Positions 1-11,163 of a stretch of 64,000 nucleotides of DNA are shown piece after piece. Numbering within the stretch: the stretch's first letter is position 1; each line of letters starts with the position of its first letter. The DNA lies in NCBI RefSeq assembly GCF_002776525.5, contig NC_045452.1, positions 29,286,405-29,350,404 on the forward strand, written 5' to 3'. Under the pieces are notes generated by a model. That model did not search any database, was not told the DNA's origin, and worked only from the letters and a program-made list of their open reading frames with translations. Source of the DNA: Piliocolobus tephrosceles. Lineage: Eukaryota; Chordata; Mammalia; Primates; Cercopithecidae. The translations under genes and the position numbers were made by a program.

Positions 1-420
1 AGAAACAAAAGCCTCTTGCATTTTCACTTCCTACTGACAACTGCTAACGTTATCTAAGCCTCTTTCTGTTTTCTTCTCGAATGCCTTTGCTCAAGCACAT
101 ACTCAGGCAATATCTACCTATGTTGAAAACTTAATTGCAGATGATGTTGAGATTGCACTTTTCACTTTATTATATCATATTTTAAAGTTTTCTCACGTCA
201 CATGCGTTTGTCCACAGCCTGAGTTATGATGGCTGCAGCCATCCGTCTTATGGATGTGTCATTTAAATGACTCCTCCTGTTTTACTCTTATAGACATAGC
301 TGACGCGACTGCCTTCTAGTACATTTTTATGCAAATCCATGACCGTCTCTCCAGGGTAAGTTCTTAAAAGTGGATACACTGGGATGAAAAGTATTTACAT
401 TTATATACTTTTGATACAAA
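1..420 (-). mobile_element. Old L1-like fragment (probable)
   Basis: AT-rich stretch with no usable reading frame. Phrases such as AAAAGTGGATACACTGGGATG followed by a run resembling 'gtatttacatttatatacttttgata' match the general pattern of old L1M 3' regions read on the minus strand. The similarity is weak and by eye. It ends abruptly where the GC-rich duplicated segment begins at 423. It could instead be unique AT-rich DNA. Confidence 0.35.
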
Positions 421-422
421 CT

Positions 423-660
423 GCTCAGCTGGTCTCCAGAAAGCAGTAGCGGGGCGGGATGCCCTCTTTCCCTGGCCCCTTCTGCAGTGGGCAGCAGTGT
501 GAACCTGGAAGTCCGAGTACATCACACACAGCATCATTGTGGTAAGCCTGGAAAACGTGCGCTTACCGTGCCTGCAACCATTCCTACAAGCTGGAGTTCA
601 GGCCTCAGGCTGCAGCAGGGCCAGGGGGGATAGGGATGGGGACTCCGGCCATGGCAGGAG
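423..660. repeat. Local segmental duplication, copy A
   Basis: This 238-bp segment is nearly identical to 2105-2341, in the same orientation and about 1.68 kb away. By eye I count about a dozen differences, so identity is near 95%. Both copies begin at GCTCAGCTGGTCTCC and end at CCATGGCAGGAG. Copy A abuts AT-rich L1-like sequence on its left, whereas copy B is embedded in GC-rich sequence on both sides, so B looks more like the source. I recognise no repeat family or protein in it. Confidence 0.88.
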
Positions 661-1054
661 GGTTCTTGAGGAAACACAGATCTGTGGGTGGAGACAAAGA
701 TGAAATCCAGGTGCTGTGGCCATTGATATTTACAGAAAGCTCAAGGGCTGGCTGTTAGAACTGGAGCCCTGTGCAGGGTGAGAGGAGGGGCCATGATGAG
801 ACAGGCAGGGTCACTAGAGGGGCTGGCTTGAGCATTTGGCAGCTGGTGTGCGTTCTAACTCAACCCACTCCCCTTGGGGGCTTTGGGCTCACTGTGGCTT
901 GGGTGTGGAGGGTAAAATATAACAGGACTTACTGTCTAGACTTCTTGTTTGGATTTAGTAATATAACAGGGAGGAGGTCCCTTGCGCTGTGTCTTTCCTC
1001 ATGTGCGGCTCCTACCCAGTACTTGTCACCAACCTATGATTGTTTTTCCATTTT
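661..1054. other. Unannotated single-copy stretch
   Basis: GC-moderate sequence between duplication copy A and the ATCC tract. I see no repeat family, coding signature or RNA gene. The open frame over it is extended only by translation of the neighbouring tetranucleotide tract. Confidence 0.5.
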
Positions 1055-1329
1055 TCCATCCATCCATCCATCCATCCATCCAATCCATCCATTTATCCAC
1101 CCATCTACCTTCTATTCATCCATCCATGCACCCATCCATCCAGTTTTCCATCCATCCATCCATCCATCCATCCATCCATCCATCCATCCATCCATCCATC
1201 CATCCATCCAGTCCGTCCGTCCATCCATCCATCCATCCATCCATCCATCCATCCATCCATCCATCCATCAAGTCCATCCTTCCATCCATCCATCCATCCA
1301 TCCATCCATCCATCCACCCACACATCCAA
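1055..1329. repeat. (ATCC)n tetranucleotide tract
   Basis: About 275 bp of nearly pure CATC/ATCC repeats, with interruptions near 1081-1150 (for example ATCTACCTTC and TGCACCC), at 1210-1220 (GTCCGTCCGTCC) and at 1269-1280. The longest pure run is about 1150-1210. Because it is a tetranucleotide, it reads as periodic Ser/Ile/His/Pro or Trp/Met/Asp/Gly peptides in all frames, which are not proteins. Length is likely variable between individuals. Confidence 0.97.
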
Positions 1330-2104
1330 TCTCCATGTAGTGGTGCCCACTCTAAGCCAGGGACTGGAAGCCTGGAGATGCCCTCTGGATGTCTTAGAAA
1401 ACCCAGGACTTGCTTCCTGAGAAATGACCTATATATGCTTGTGTGGCCCATGGAGCACTGATGCCAGGCCTGGGTAGAGGGTGGGAGGCTGGGCCTTCCT
1501 CTGGGAGAACAGGTCCATGGAGGGCAGCACCCTAAGTGTGCATGTGCTTCTCACCTCCTGCCCTGCTTCTCTCGAGGGTGTAGAGTTCCTGCAAAACCAG
1601 CAGCAGTGAGTTCCATCCTCACGGCCTTCTCCACAAGCCTCCTCTGCCCCGAGGCACACCCACCTCCTCCCCATCCTGGGGATGGATGAATGCAGCTCCC
1701 CCTGCAGCTCAGCTGCCCCAACCCATGGGGGACAAAGGGTGGGAGCAGGTGCCTGCACTCAGGCTGCCTGTCGCCTGGAGGGCCCCTAGTTGTGAGATGC
1801 AGACCCTCCAGTTCGCCACTCTCTCTGGGGAGTGGGCCTGGGTGGAAAGCGGAAGGGACCTTTTCCCAGGCCCAGGACATTTGGGGATGCCTCTGCACGC
1901 CAAACTCTAGGCTTTGCCATGTGTGGCTGCGGCCGGCCGATGGTGGAGCTCTAAGGCTTCTCCTGGTGCAGCAGAGACAGTACCACATACCCAGCAGGCT
2001 GGTGGGGCCACCAGGTGAGGCACAGCTCCCAGAGAGGAGTGCAGTGCAGGGGCCAAGGACAGTAAGGCTCAAAAGGAAGACCAGACAGGGCTGCCTGACT
2101 GGGT
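1330..2104. other. GC-rich single-copy stretch
   Basis: GC-rich sequence with several medium overlapping open frames on both strands, as expected by chance at this composition. No start context, domain, splice pattern or known repeat is convincing. It separates the two copies of the local duplication. Confidence 0.5.
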
Positions 2105-2341
2105 GCTCAGCTGGTCTCCAGAAAGCAGTAGCAGGGCGGGATGCCCTCTCTCCCTGGCCCCTTCTGCAGTGGGTAGCAGTGTGAACCTGGAAGTCCGAGT
2201 ACATCACACACAGCATCATTGTGGTAAGCCTGGAAAGCGTGCGCTTACTGTGCCTGCAGCTGCTCCTACAAGCTAGAGCTCAGGCCTCAGGCTGCAGCAG
2301 GGCCGAGGGGATAGGGATGGGGACTCCAGCCATGGCAGGAG
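2105..2341. repeat. Local segmental duplication, copy B
   Basis: Second copy of the 238-bp segment at 423-660. The homology starts at GCTCAGCTGG and stops at CCATGGCAGGAG, after which the flanks differ completely. Differences from copy A are scattered substitutions plus small length changes near 2304-2310. Neither copy keeps a shared open frame that would suggest an exon. Confidence 0.88.
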
Positions 2342-2460
2342 TCCCTGCTGTGCGTCCAGCTCACCTGCCCCTGCCCCGTCAGACGTGGAGCACCACACGG
2401 CCCTTTAGGGATAGGTACGGCCATGGCTCTGCACAGCCAGGGAAATGTAAGTGGAGGCCG

Positions 2461-2665
2461 TTCGTGGTATGTGGTATGTGTGTGGGGCATGTATGTATGG
2501 GATGTGTGTGACGTGGTGTGTGGGGTATGTGTGCCTGTGATATGGTGTGTGGTGTGTGTGTGTATGGGGTATATGTGCATGTGATGTGATGTGTGTGTAT
2601 GAGGGGTATGTGTGCACATGATGTGATATGTGTATTGTGTGTGTGCACGGTGTGTGTGTACCTCT
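2461..2665. repeat. GT-rich degenerate (TGTGTATG)n tract
   Basis: About 200 bp of alternating GTGTGTG, GTATGTG and GGGGTATGTGTGC blocks, purine-pyrimidine alternating in large part. It has a loose 16-24-bp higher period built around GGTATGTGTG. The minus strand reads as His/Thr/Pro/Tyr repeats, which is an artefact of composition. Such alternation can adopt Z-DNA, but nothing here shows function. Confidence 0.9.
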
Positions 2666-3517
2666 CAGGCCACAGTCTCCTTCCTGGGGGGTGTGGGAGC
2701 GTGTATCTCTCAGCCTGTGTCCCCCACCCCTCCTGGATCAGCAGGGCCCCACCCTCCCCGCAGGCCCACGCGATGAGAGATGAGTTTTGTTCTCGAGCCC
2801 ACGGCCATTTTGGGTGGTGGTCACCATGGCTTACCCCCACCATGGCCTGCCAGCTCAATGTTCTCCATGGTGCCTGCTGTGCACACCACCCTGCGAGGGG
2901 CTGGAGGGCGATGCCTTCTGCGACAGAGGTCCCAACCTGAGTGCGGCGGCGGGCCAGCAAGCCCCGGGGTGGAATGGGCCTGGCAGCGCCCCTGGAGCTC
3001 CTCATTGCATGCTCTGGGGCTCTGTGGGGCTGGCTTTGGCCAGAGCAGGGTGAGCGGTGGTGTCACGAGGTGACTGCCAGGAGAGGCAGCTGCCCCGGTG
3101 GCCCTGTCTGCACCTCTAATCGTCGGGCCCAACTAGACCTCCAGCACCCTGGTGAGAGTGAGAACGGGGGTGACACTCGGCCCAGACCCAGGTGAGCCAG
3201 GGCAGAGCCTGGTGAGAGTGGAGAACAGCAGGTTCGGGTGTGCCCTGTGTGGCGTCTGAGCCTGCTGAGGTCACTTCAGACCAGGCCCCGACCCAGCTGT
3301 GTCCCCACAGTCACTGTGGTGTGTGTGGTGGGATTGGGCCCAGTGTCGCTGCCGGAGTGCCCGGTCACGTGGCCTCCCATAGCCTGTGGACGCTGCTTTG
3401 GCCAGCAGCCTGGGTCTGCCTTCCTTCTATAAAGCGGTTTTGGATGTGGCTTGAGCAGTCATTTTGGGTGAGAATTTGCCTGTGTAATGTTAACTAAATC
3501 TTCTTAGGTTATTTGTC
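2666..3517. other. GC-rich single-copy stretch
   Basis: High-GC sequence with a modest number of CpGs and overlapping chance open frames on both strands. The phrase 'ggtgagagtg(g)agaac' appears twice (about 3152 and 3211), a small imperfect local repeat. No gene or known transposon is recognised. A remote MIR or L2 could be hidden here. Confidence 0.45.
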
Positions 3518-3610
3518 CTATTTTACACATGAGGAAACTGAGGCTCGGAGTGGCTGGGTCACTTGCCCGACAGCCTCTGGGTGATGAATGGGGTTTTACA
3601 TCCAGGCTCT
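3518..3610 (-). mobile_element. MIR SINE, minus strand
   Basis: The run TTTTACACATGAGGAAACTG, then AGGCTCGGAGTGGCTGGGTCA and CTTGCCCGACAGCC, matches the central core of MIR in reverse. MIRs are tRNA-derived SINEs older than the placental radiation. The 5' and 3' limits are approximate. Confidence 0.8.
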
Positions 3611-5130
3611 CTGTGGTGGCCAGGGCCCACCTTCCTAACCCTTGGCCTGAAACTCAAAAGCTTCTGAGCCTTGCTTATGTCCTGGCAGACATGGAACGTG
3701 GCCGGGGCTGTGCACTGCACCAGGACAAACTGCAGGGGACTCGGGCCCCTAAACACGGGGCTTGGTGAAAATGTCCACAGGTTTTCATATTAGATAATGT
3801 TAAGAAAAAAATGCTAAGGAGTAGGGAAGGTACTGAATATTGAATTTATGTAAAGCTTCCAAATAAAATCCTTTCACAAATTTAAAATCAGAGACTGAGC
3901 CTGCCCTTGAGTTTTCTTTACATCGGCTTATACGTGAAAGGCCTGGGATAATTTCTGGGTTGATCTCCCCAGATTGAGGATACGAAACTCTAGCAAGGGC
4001 TGAGAACAAATGGCTGGAGAGTATGGTGGCTGCTTTTCAGCCTGGTAAAACCTCTTTTCTCTCCATAAACCAGAATTCAAATAATCCAGTCGCTCTGAAT
4101 TGAACTCATTCTTCTAATCTAACAACCGTCTTTTTCTTTCGTTGACAAATATAATGTGAGAATTTTTTTGTGATAATGCAAATGGATTTTGAATCTAATT
4201 GAACTTTTTATGTCAACTATTTCAAAATAACGATGACTTTTTCCTCACATCCACAGATGTTGCTCCCAGAACCTTAATGATCCTTCTTTAGGATTCAAAT
4301 GGTAACCCCTGCTAAACACCATTGGTGAGTGGTTTCCGATTTCACTTTTCTAAAGGTGACGTTTTTGCTTCGAATCCATAAACTTTATCATTCAATGTCA
4401 CCGTATTTTCATGTGGTTCTTGCAATTTTCAAATAAGTTCATTTCAGTGCTCCAAAATGTCCCTGAAGTAAGCTGTTTTTGAAGTCGGTGACTATACTTC
4501 AATAAATCTGCAAAGTGAGGCTTCTCCTGCATTTCAGGGCTTGTACTCCAGCCTGGGCCCTCCCCTGGGTGGCTGCCACTCTGCAGGAGGGAGCAATACT
4601 GGGGTTCTGACCCCATTTTCTTCTCAGAAAGCTGAAAATAGCTGGGAGTGCAGCAGCTGGTATTTATCAAGTTCCCTGATTTTATCATTTCAGCTCTACA
4701 GGCACATTTTGCATAGAACTTGAACTTGAGGCTTCAGAATGCATTCTCTCCTCCTTCCTGTCCTCACAGATGTGAGGTACTCAACGTTTCCATGATGCTT
4801 TCAGCATGAGCATGGGCCACTGTGAGTATTTAATTCCCAGAAGTTTGCCTGGGTACCTTTTTGGCAACATAGATGATGTTTTTCATGCATTTCTCTCCAG
4901 GGATTTATTTCTGCAGGTTTGGGTGATCGCCCCTACACCCTTGATCCTGGTGTTAGACATCTTGGCTTCCTTGTGGTCTTTTGTGTGGACCCCTCCCGTT
5001 CCCAGAGATGCTGTGGCCACTGGCATTTCAGCAGGCCTGGGTAGGCCTGGTCGACCTGGTCTCAGGACCTGCCCAGTGATGTTGAGAAACAAAGGCGGTT
5101 CCATATGCCTTGGCATGGTGGGGACACTGA
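3611..5130. other. Mixed single-copy sequence
   Basis: GC-rich to about 3780, then AT-rich to about 4480, then mixed. I see no gene, RNA or strong repeat match. The 3780-4440 part is non-repetitive AT-rich sequence and may contain very old L1 or L2 that I cannot place. The short open frame at 4806-5135 has no recognisable product. Confidence 0.45.
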
Positions 5131-5135
5131 TCTAG

Positions 5136-5504
5136 TGATATGGTTTGGATTTGTGTCCCCACCCAAATCTCATGTAGAATTGGAGGAGGGGCCTGATAGG
5201 AGGTGATTGGATCATGAGGGAATTTCCCTGTTGCTGTTCTCTTGAGAGTGGGTGAATTCTCATGAGCTCTGGTTGATTAAAAGTATATGGCACTTCCTCC
5301 TTCACTCTCTCTCTCTCTCCTGCTCTGCTATGTAAGACATGCCTGTGTCCCCTTTGCCTTCCGCCGCGATTGTAAGTTTCCTGAGGCCTCCCAGACATGC
5401 TTCCTGTTAAGCCTGTGGAACTGCGAGTCAATTAAGCCTCTTTTCTTCATAGATTACCCAGTCTCAGGTTGTTCTTTATAGCAGTGTGAGAATGGACTAA
5501 TACA
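5136..5504 (+). mobile_element. MST-type MaLR solitary LTR, plus strand
   Basis: The element begins TGATATGGTTTGGATTTGTG and ends GACTAATACA, the hallmark ends of THE1/MST LTRs. It contains the internal 'cacccaaatctcatg' and 'ctgtgaaac'-like blocks in the family order. At 369 bp it fits a solitary LTR, with TG at the left edge and CA at the right. The flanking pentamers TCTAG (5131-5135) and CCTAG (5505-5509) agree at four of five positions, as expected for an aged 5-bp target-site duplication. No internal region follows. Confidence 0.9.
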
Positions 5505-5930
5505 CCTAGTTTCTTGTTTCTCTGAAAAAGAAGGGACCAGCTAGGAAATTGCCCTCATCTCCTTTCCCCTGTATCTGTCAGCTTCTGTCATGGGCGGACC
5601 TATGTTCTGTTGGATGAACTGCCCAGGTATCTAAGGTCCACCTAAGGTCACCCGACGTCAGCTAAGGTCCACTTGTGCATGGACTTCCACACCTCTTGTC
5701 CCCTGCAGGGCATCTCTCTGGCCTCCTTCCCTTCTTGCTGAGTCACCATCTTCGTGTCCTGCTGGGTCACGATCATCAGCCACAGATGGGCTACGCCAGC
5801 TCCCATCTTAGAAAGGGAACCTCCCTTGACCCTAAGGCACCTCTAGCCAATGCCCATTTTTCCACTTCCAGCCAGCCGCCAGACCCTCCCCCAAGTCACT
5901 CTTCTTCATCCCAGCCCCCCATACCCTGAC
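5505..5930. other. Unannotated stretch between LTR and old L1
   Basis: Mixed composition. It contains three near-repeats of CTAAGGTC at about 5631, 5642 and 5662. No gene or clear repeat family is recognised; the open frame from 5675 looks like chance. Confidence 0.45.
5634..5650 (+). promoter_or_regulatory. DR5-like nuclear receptor half-site pair (motif only)
   Basis: AGGTCC, a 5-bp spacer, then AGGTCA. This is one mismatch from the direct-repeat-5 arrangement bound by RAR/RXR. One such site within one mismatch is not very unlikely by chance in 64 kb (about 0.3 expected), so this is a motif match only. Confidence 0.15.
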
Positions 5931-7031
5931 CTTTATGCAATCGCTTCCTTCCTTATACAGCTTATTTTATTTTACAACATTTTATAGCTTTGCCACCTGG
6001 GGAGGTATCCTTAAATAACGGCTTAGTTTTACGTGTTCTAAATATTTATGTAAATGAAATGATACAGTACTGATGTTTGTGTTTGCCTTGTTTGACTCCA
6101 CATGGCATTTTAAAGATTAAGCCATTCTATTGTGTGCAACTGCAGTGCATCCGTTTTCATCGCTGTGTACCAAGAGTTATTTATCTGTTTTGCTGCTAAA
6201 GAATGTTTGGGTGCCGGAGCTCTTGTGCAAATCTTTCTGCTGAATGTGTACCTCAGAGTGAAACTGTTGATCATAGCGTATGTGCGTCTTTCAATGTCTC
6301 AGACAATCGGAGCTCTTTGCTGTGGATTCAGTGTGTACGGTATTGGATGAGGGAGTCCCTTGCTCTGCCCTCCCATCAGTCCTTGTTATTTTAGCTCATT
6401 TGGTGGGTGTGCAGTGATTTCTCGTTGCGATTGTAATGTACATTTCCCTAATGACTCTCAGGCATCACCGTCTACATTTACCGGCCAGTTGGAGACCTTC
6501 ATTTGTGCTGTGCTTATTCAAGTGCCGGATCCATTTTCCTACTGAATTTGCAGGAGTTTGTTATATGTTTAGATATGAGGCTGTTGTCAGTTATATGTGT
6601 TGTAAATATTTTCTGTCACTGCTGATCTCGCCTTTGGACTCTTTTACTGGTGTTTTTGGATGAGCAGAAATACTTAATTTTTATGTGGCCAAATTCATCC
6701 ACCTTTTCCTTTATGGTTATTGCATTCTGAATCTTGTTCAAAAATCTTTTCTCAACTGAAGGTCATGGAGAAGTTCTCTCATATCCCTTTAAAAGCTTTA
6801 TGAAGTGTTTTGACTTTCACTTTTGGATCTCAGTCTGTCTGGAATTAATTTTTGTGTGCTATGGGAGGTAAGAGGTCAAGTTTCATCTTTTTCCGAGAGG
6901 GATAACCAACAGTCCCCAAACCATTTCTCCTTTCTGTTATTCCACAGAGCCAGGCACTTCTAAATCCAGTGTCCACACATAAATGGCCATTTCTGGCTCT
7001 TTATTCTCTCTCATGGCACCAAAAACCCACC
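5931..7031 (-). mobile_element. Old L1M fragment, minus strand
   Basis: AT-rich sequence matching the reverse complement of old L1 ORF2 and 3' regions, for example the block around 6100-6260 (genome-wide 'ttgtgtgcaac..atccgttttc..' pattern) and around 6690-6880. It is cut by the Alu at 7032 and resumes after it. No open frame survives at useful length. Confidence 0.7.
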
Positions 7032-7351
7032 TTTTTCTTTTCTTTTCTTTTTTGAGACAGGGTCTCTCTCGCTCTGTTGCATAGGCTGGAGTGCAGTGGC
7101 ATGATCTTGGCTCACTGCAGGCTTAACCTCCTGGGATTAAGTAATCCTCCTATCTCAGCCTCCTGAGAGTAGCTGAACCACAGACAATGTGCCACCATGC
7201 CTGTTTAGGTTTTTTATTTTATTTTTTATTTTGGAGAGACAGGGTCTCGCTATTTTGCCCAGGCTGGTCTCAAACTCCTGGGCTCAAGCGGTCCTCCCAC
7301 TTCAGCCTCTCAAAGTGCTGGGATTACAGGTGGGTGTCATGGCACCTGGCC
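7032..7351 (-). mobile_element. AluJ-grade SINE, minus strand
   Basis: Full-length Alu in reverse: a T-rich tail at 7032-7052, then GAGACAGGGTCTC, two arms with an A-rich linker (T-rich here, about 7210-7235) and the end CACCTGGCC. The left arm has GGGATTAAGTAATCC and the right arm has GGCTCAAGCGGTCC, which fit the oldest (J) grade. Many scattered differences also indicate age. Confidence 0.93.
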
Positions 7352-9183
7352 AGCCTTGTCTTAACTACAGAAGCTTTGTAAGAAGTCTTGGTGTCTGGTG
7401 GAGCGAAGTCCCTCAGGTTTTTCTGGCTTCTCAACAGTGTCTTTTCTATTCTTGCCTTTTGGATTTCTGCATAAATTTTAGAACTACCATGCCCAGTTCC
7501 ACAGAAGTTCTTTCTGGGATTTTTGATTGGTATTTTACAGAATCTATAAGTGCAGAGAGCACTAACATCTGGGTAATATTGAGTCCTCCAATGAATGCAG
7601 ATTTTCTCCCCATTTTTAAAGAGTTTCTTTAAAATTCTTCAACAATGTTTTATAGTTTTCTGAATAAAGACCTTTTACAGTTTGTTGGATGTACTTCTTC
7701 TTCATCTTTTCAGATGCTATTGTAACTTTGTTTCTGAGCTTTTCTCATTGAGGTACCATTTGTATACAATAAGTTACACAGAATTTGGAGTGCTGTTCAA
7801 TGAGTTTTGATGTGCCTGTCCACGTCGGTAACAAGATCTCAATCAAGAAAGTTCCCTGACGTCTCTTTCTGGGCAATTGTCCCATTTCTCGTGTTGACAC
7901 ACTGCTGTTGGGATATTTTCACTGTAGATTAGGTTTCCATGTTTGAGAACTCTGTATAAATGAAATTATCCAGCATTTGTCCTTTGGTACCTGGCTTCTG
8001 TCATTCCACGTCATGTTCATGAGGGATTCATCTGTGTCATTCTGTGCCTCTGTAGACATGCCTTTTTATCACAGAATGGCATTTCATTGCATAAATTGGT
8101 TTTCTATCTATCCACCTGTTGATGGTTGTTTGGGATACTTTTAGCTTTTGGCAAGTATGGGTGAAGCTGCTGTGAACATTCTGGGCAAATTCTTTGTGTG
8201 GATATGTATTTTCATCTTCTTGAGTAACTTTGAACCAACTGGAATGTCTGGTTCAAAGAATGGAGAAATGTTTTACTTTGTAAGGAAATGTAAAAGCGTT
8301 TTCCAAGTGGGTGACCATTGTATATCCCCCCAGAAGCCAGTGTCTGGAAGTCCTCATCGTCCACACCCCTCACATTTGCTGCTGTCAGCTATCTGAATTT
8401 TGGACTTTCCAAGTGGGTATGAAGTGATGGTCACTGCGATTTTAGTAGGCATCTAAGGTAGCTAAGGATGCTGAGGGTCTCTCACATGCTTACTGGCCAC
8501 ATGTATACCTTCTTGTGTGATGTGTCTGGTCAAGTCTACTATTCCTTTTGAAGGCAACTTTATGAAGATATATTACACTTACAATAATGCAGTCACTTTA
8601 AGTGTACGGTTTGATGAATTCTGACAAATGAGTGTAACCAGCACCACAGTCAAGATATAGACTATTTCTATCACCCCAGATTCCACCATGACCCTTTTCA
8701 GCCAGTCCCCAACCTTCTCCCCTAGCCCTATGCAAGCAATGGTCTGCTTCCTGTCACTAGAGATTAGTTTGGTTTGTTCTAGACTTTTCTATAAATGGAG
8801 TCATAGTAGGCATTCTGTGTGTCTGGATTTCTTCCTTCAGTGTGGTGATTTTAGATTCATCATGTTGTTGTATGTTGTATGTTTACTCATTTTGTAGTGA
8901 GTAGTATTCCATCAGACATTTATACCACAGTTTTATACATTCACCTGCTGGTGTCATTTGGATTGTATTCAGTATTTGGCTCTTATGAATACAGCTATAA
9001 ACGTTTACGACTTTAAAAAAGTCATCATTTATGTTAGATGAATACTAGGAGTAAAGTGCCTGAGTCATAGGGTAGGTGTATGACTAAGATTTAAGGAATT
9101 TCAAGGTGACTGTAGCATTTTATGCTACTTGAAGTCCCATCTACTCCACATTCTCTCCATTTGGTATGACATTTTTGCCATGT
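7352..9183 (-). mobile_element. Old L1M fragments, minus strand
   Basis: At least two old L1 pieces in the same orientation. 7352-8290 includes the reverse-strand ORF2-end and 3' UTR phrases ('gaatggcatttcattgcataaattgg', 'ggtgaagctgctgtgaacattc'). 8556-9183 restarts in the 3' UTR ('gtgtacggtttgatgaattctgacaaatg'), so the order repeats and implies two insertions or a duplication. No coding capacity remains. Confidence 0.7.
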
Positions 9184-10201
9184 TAGTGAGTGTAGAGTGG
9201 TATCTGAGTGTGGTTTCAGGACTGGAATGTTATATTTTCTAATAAGACCAGACAGCTTAAGGAACTAAAATTGACTTTGAAGAGCTTGGAAAGACACCTT
9301 GGAAAATTGTTTCAAAACTTACCAATGAGAAAGGAATGTCACTTCCTGATAAGCCCAGAAATCTCAGATATTTGGGGGTCCTCAAGAAAAGAGGAATCTG
9401 CCAAATCTATAAGCATTACAGATGAAGCCTGTTGGCAGGTTCTCGGCCTGGCTTCCTCACCTTCAGAGGCTTCTACCAGTTCAGTCTGAGATTCCTTCTC
9501 AAAAGATCCAGCAAAGCAAACCTTAAAAGAGCCTGTATAATCAATCACTATTCTTGCTGCACATGTGTAGCTATCCAGGCAAAGTTTAATGAAAATAAAC
9601 TTATTTTGCAAACAGCCTAGTCTAACTGATTATCTTTGGTATAAATGGGTGTGACTTTAGAGAGAAAAACTATGTTGCAGAAGAAAACTTTAGCTGAAGC
9701 TCCAGCTGAGTTTGATGAGGTTGGATGACCTGAAATAAACTTCAGAGAAAATAACATGACAGGTCATCAATGGACACCCTTCATGACATCCAAACTGCAA
9801 ACTAGGAAAATCTGCCATCTCCTAGGAGCCTGCCTCACTCCAACTGAAGATGCTCAAGTCCAGCATCTAGAAATCTTTTTGACTGGCTGGCCTCTGGACT
9901 TGGAAATGGAGTGTCCAAATATTATTCTTTGTTTTTATTTTATTCCATAGAATCTAAACTCCCCTCATTAAAGGCCTGATGGCTCACACCCTCCAGCAGA
10001 TCTCCTCTCAGCAGATGATTCAGCTGGTCCTTAATTAACCACAGACCAAGCGAGAAAATGGACTGCTAATGCTCACAGAAAGAGTGCCTCTTCTTTCCTT
10101 AAACAAGGGGTAGAAAGATTCTCTGCCTCCTCAAAATTTAGTCACTCTTCTGAACCTTCTCCTAGGCCCATCTGTGTGCTTTCTTGCAAAACAGTTCTAG
10201 C
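9184..10201. other. Probable ERV or LTR-derived stretch, family not identified
   Basis: The segment contains AATAAACTTATTTTGCAAACAG at 9595, which looks like an LTR polyadenylation region. The end of the stretch (about 10130-10201) continues, across the Alu, into an LTR-like sequence that recurs at 33 kb. I cannot name the family. The open frame at 9208-9489 (93 codons) has no recognised product. Confidence 0.4.
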
Positions 10202-10488
10202 AGCCCGGCACAGTGACTCACACCTGTAATCTCAGCACTTTGGGAGGCCAAGGTGGACGGATCACGAGGTCAGGAGATCGAGACCATCCTGGCTAACACG
10301 GTGAAACCCCGTCCCTACTAAAAATACAAAAAATTATCTGGGCCTGGTGGCGGGCCCCTGTAGTCCCAGCTCCTCGGGAGGCTGAGGCAGGAGAATCACT
10401 TGAACCGGGAGGCGGAGGTTGCAGTGAGCCAAGACTGCACCATTGCACTCCAGCCCGGGTGACAGAGCGAGACTCCGTCTCAAAAAAA
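10202..10488 (+). mobile_element. AluS/Y-grade SINE, plus strand
   Basis: Near full-length Alu starting in the CCCGGCACAGTGACTCAC 5' arm and ending GACTCCGTCTC plus a short A-run. It carries GGATCACGAGGTCAGGAGAT, the Y/Sc-type left-arm sequence. It is inserted inside the LTR-like element, whose sequence resumes at 10490. It forms an inverted pair with the next Alu 378 bp downstream. Confidence 0.95.
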
Positions 10489-10855
10489 TTAGCAAGAATC
10501 TAAGTCAGTTTAGCCAGAACCCTGCACCCTTGATATCTGGCCCACCTCACTGTCTGATTGGGTTCCTCATCCTCCACCGCCCCCCAGGTGATGTCGGTCA
10601 CCCTAGCCTGTGTTCAGCGAGGCAGAATCCCCCTGGCCCCTGATATTTTCTCTTAGTAACTTTCCATACACTGACCCCACCCTGATCTTTGGTTATGAAT
10701 CTCCACATGCCTGTGCTGTATTTGGAGTGGAGCCCAGTCTCTCCCCCTGCAAAATCCTATTGCTGTTGTCCCTAAACCCATCTCAATGGCCCTGAAAATG
10801 AAAAAAGTCTCTTATTATCATGCTTTCACAAGCATTCGTGAATAATTTTAACAGT
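10489..10855 (+). mobile_element. LTR-like element, distal part (family unresolved)
   Basis: The sequence aligns by eye with 32985-33285: shared blocks include CAGTTTAGCCAGAA, the CCAGGTGATGTC(T)GGTCACCC block, CCTGTGCTGTATTTG and a tail of the CAAGCATTCGTGAATAATTTT type. A terminal polyadenylation-like region fits an ERV1-type LTR. The upstream part is separated by the Alu at 10202-10488. Confidence 0.6.
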
Positions 10856-10866
10856 CACTTTATCAT

Positions 10867-11163
10867 TTTTTTCTTTTTTTGAGACAAAATCTCATTCTGT
10901 CACTCAGGCTGGAGTACAGTGGCGTGATCTCAGCTCACTGCAATCTCCACCTCCCCACATTCAAGCGATTCTCATGCCTCAGCCTCCTGAGTAGCTGGGA
11001 TTACACGTGCCCACCACCACACCCAGCTTATTTTTGTATTTTTAGTAGAGATGGGGTTTCACCATGTTGGTCAGGCTGGTTTCAAATTCCTGACCTCAAG
11101 TGATCTGCCTGTCTCGGCCCCCCAAAGTGCTGGGATTACAGGCATGAGCCACCGCACCTAGCC
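10867..11163 (-). mobile_element. AluS-grade SINE, minus strand
   Basis: Complete reverse Alu: T-run, GAGACAAAATCTCATTCTG, linker about 11030-11045, and end CCACCGCACCTAGCC. It lies in the opposite orientation to the Alu at 10202-10488. Confidence 0.95.

Noticed and set aside
771..1461. Long open frames over the ATCC tract (Ser/Ile/His/Pro repeats and Trp/Met/Asp/Gly repeats on the other strand)
   Set aside because: A tetranucleotide repeat without stops is open in several frames on both strands. The peptides are periodic translations of the repeat, with no start or domain evidence.
8148..8396. 82-codon open frame as a small gene
   Set aside because: It overlaps an old L1 3' region in reverse, with the characteristic 'gtgaagctgctgtgaacattc' phrase.
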